From NCBI GenBank assembly GCA_019636515.1, contig JAHBXI010000002.1:124001-188000 (forward strand): 64,000 nt of DNA, written 5' to 3'. The notes under the pieces are model-generated. The model made no database searches. It had not been told where the DNA came from and saw only the letters and a program-made list of their open reading frames with translations. The position numbers and the translations under genes were made by a program. Shown here piece by piece: positions 62,593 to 64,000 of this stretch (positions within the stretch are counted from its first letter, which is position 1; every line of letters begins with the position of its first letter). This stretch comes from Phycisphaeraceae bacterium. Its GTDB lineage: Bacteria > Planctomycetota > Phycisphaerae > Phycisphaerales > UBA1924.

Positions 62593-64000
62593 ATGAAATT
62601 CAGAAACAAACTGCTCTTGATGATGGTGGGGTTGGCGGTGGCGAGCAACGGCGTGCTCGTGGCCGTGACGACGCTCCGTTCGCGCTCGCTGCTCATGGAG
62701 GAGATCCGCAGCAAGGTCCTGTCCATCGCGGCGACGACCGCTCGGATGATCGACGCCCAGGCCCACGAGTCGATCCGGTCCGGCGCGGATCTCGACGGCG
62801 ACGCCTACACGTCCATCGAGTCCCTGCTCCGGGCCGTCCGGGACGCCAATCGCCGCGACGATGTCGAGGTGAAATTCGTCTACACGCTCCGGCCCGTGGA
62901 AGGGCGCCCGGGCGTTTACGCCTACATCGTTGACGCGGAGGAGCGAGGCTCGCCCGACAAGTCGGATGTTCTGGAGGAACACAAGCCGTCGGACCCCTCG
63001 CAGGCGGCGTTCCCCATCGACCGCGATGATGTCCAGATCGGCGCCGACGCGTACGGGACGTTCCTGAGCGCGACTTCCCCGATCCGTGACCGGTCCGGCA
63101 CGGCCCGCGCGCTGGTCGGCGTCGACGTGGTCATCGAGGAAGTCCTCGCCCGGACGCGACGCCTCTTGTACATCGGCCTGGGCGGCATGGCGATGGCGGG
63201 CGGCGCCGCGGCGGTGTTTGCCGTGTACCTCTCGCGGCGAGTCTCCCGCGCCCTGGAATCGCTGATGGCCGCGGTGGAGCGCGTCGCCTCCGGCGACCTC
63301 GACGCCAAGGCCCCCCTGGGCGGCGGCGACGAGTTCGCTCGGGTCGGGGCGGCTTTCAACGAGATGGTCCCGCAGTTGCGGGACGGCCTGAAAATCAAGG
63401 AGAGCCTCGCCCTGGCGATGGAGGTGCAGCAGGCCCTGCTTCCGACCACCCCGCCGGCCGTGGACGGGATCGAGATCTCCGGCCGGAGCATCTACTGCGA
63501 CGAGACCGGCGGCGACTACTACGACTTCCTTGAGTTGTCGGACGTTGCCCCCGATACCCTCGCCATCGCGGTGGGGGACGTGACCGGGCACGGGATCGCC
63601 GCCGCCCTGCTGATGACCACCGCCCGCGCGCTCCTGCGCGGGCACGCCGGGCAAGGTGGGAGCCTCGCCCAGGTGATCACGCACATGAACCGTCACCTGT
63701 CGAGCGATTGCCAGGCCGGACGGTTCATGACCATGTTCTACCTGGTCATCGACGCGAACAAAAGGGATCTTCGCTGGGTCAGCGCGGGACACGACCCGGC
63801 CATCGCCTACAACCCCTCGACGGACGTGTTTGTCGAACTCGCCGGGGCCGACATCCCGATGGGGCTTGATTCCGACTGGGAGTACCAGGAGTTTCAGCGC
63901 TCCGGGTGGATCGACGGGCAGGTCCTCGTGATCGGCACCGACGGGATCTGGGAGTCACGCGACCCCGAGGGACGCATGTTCGGCAAGACGGGCCTGCGTG
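62593..64000 (+). CDS. sensor-HAMP-SpoIIE (RsbU-type) phosphatase, cut by the window end
   Basis: At least 469 residues and open at the right end. Order: membrane helix at about 7-28, extracytoplasmic sensor-like region to about 195 ('TSPIRDRSGTARALVGVD' is dCache/single-Cache-like), second membrane helix at about 198-215 ('YIGLGGMAMAGGAAAVFAVYL'), HAMP at about 216-270, linker helix 'LALAMEVQQALLP' and a SpoIIE PP2C domain ('GGDYYDFLEL', 'VGDVTGHGIAAALL', 'VLVIGTDGIWE'). It probably controls an anti-anti-sigma switch. A GTG at 62581 is an alternative start. Divergent from the Rieske gene. Confidence 0.88.
   Translation, partial: MKFRNKLLLMMVGLAVASNGVLVAVTTLRSRSLLMEEIRSKVLSIAATTARMIDAQAHESIRSGADLDGDAYTSIESLLRAVRDANRRDDVEVKFVYTLRPVEGRPGVYAYIVDAEERGSPDKSDVLEEHKPSDPSQAAFPIDRDDVQIGADAYGTFLSATSPIRDRSGTARALVGVDVVIEEVLARTRRLLYIGLGGMAMAGGAAAVFAVYLSRRVSRALESLMAAVERVASGDLDAKAPLGGGDEFARVGAAFNEMVPQLRDGLKIKESLALAMEVQQALLPTTPPAVDGIEISGRSIYCDETGGDYYDFLELSDVAPDTLAIAVGDVTGHGIAAALLMTTARALLRGHAGQGGSLAQVITHMNRHLSSDCQAGRFMTMFYLVIDANKRDLRWVSAGHDPAIAYNPSTDVFVELAGADIPMGLDSDWEYQEFQRSGWIDGQVLVIGTDGIWESRDPEGRMFGKTGLR

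Overview
The window is a gene-dense, high-GC (roughly two-thirds G+C) bacterial chromosome segment with about 55 protein genes, one tRNA gene and one complete insertion sequence. The gene set suggests a Gram-negative-type planctomycete, perhaps of the Phycisphaerae class. The pointers are LpxD (lipid A), an OmpH/Skp-like chaperone, a type IV pilus/type II secretion assembly operon, the futalosine route to menaquinone, long secreted proteins of unknown family, zinc-ribbon membrane proteins and weak Shine-Dalgarno usage. This placement is inference from gene content; no marker such as 16S rRNA lies in the window.

Left part (1-9.7 kb): a partial membrane protein (VIT1/CCC1-like); a minus-strand group of methyltransferase, chorismate synthase (aroC) and tRNA pseudouridine synthase (truD); a divergent UbiD-family decarboxylase; then a LOG-family protein, a lipoprotein and an HD-GYP-like protein. 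From 9.8 to 15.4 kb a minus-strand operon encodes pilM, pilN, pilO, a PilP/GspC-like protein and the PilB/GspE motor ATPase. The retraction ATPase PilT is separate at 25.6-26.8 kb. At 15.5 kb lies futalosine hydrolase (mqnB), followed by two tandem paralogous HlyD/RND-type adaptor proteins. Then come lpxD and lgt with overlapping ends, galE, a secreted alpha/beta-hydrolase-like protein and an EVE-domain protein.

Middle (26.9-44.2 kb): a three-gene minus-strand set (DapA-family lyase, FAD/BFD oxidoreductase, small 2Fe-2S protein) that looks like part of a D-hydroxyproline degradation system, with a divergent ureohydrolase; tilS; an HNH endonuclease; a zinc-ribbon membrane protein; a YahK-type alcohol dehydrogenase; the PrkA protein kinase; a single-ORF fusion of TrmB (tRNA m7G46 methyltransferase) with QueE (7-deazaguanine synthase), followed by queD; a DegP/HtrA protease; a PilZ protein; a family 2 glycosyltransferase; and a GDP-fucose-synthase-like epimerase.

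Right part (44.3-64 kb): an endonuclease/exonuclease/phosphatase-like membrane protein; a complete ISAs1-like element with perfect 18-bp inverted ends and a perfect 10-bp target duplication; a DEAD-box helicase; tRNA-Leu(CAG) with a terminator; a large divergent RNase HII-like protein; cobalamin adenosyltransferase overlapping a membrane SpoIIE-type phosphatase gene; recJ; a small conserved protein; an OmpH-like chaperone; an M19 dipeptidase; a glycine-rich RRM protein with its own promoter, 5' hairpin and terminator; a MalG-type permease plus sugar-binding protein; a YhaM-like 3'-5' exoribonuclease; an AT-rich gap with a perfect DnaA-box match; a Rieske oxygenase; and a truncated HAMP/SpoIIE phosphatase running off the right end.

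Functional themes are tRNA modification (TruD, TilS, TrmB-QueE, QueD), RNA metabolism (DEAD helicase, RRM protein, YhaM, RNase HII-like), envelope biogenesis (LpxD, Lgt, OmpH, HtrA, GalE, Fcl-like, GT2), pili and surface motility, and menaquinone or chorismate metabolism. I see no phage, CRISPR array or obvious defence island. The most interesting items are the TrmB-QueE fusion, the enlarged RNase HII-like protein, the partial hydroxyproline module, the clean IS insertion and three short-period tandem repeats between genes.
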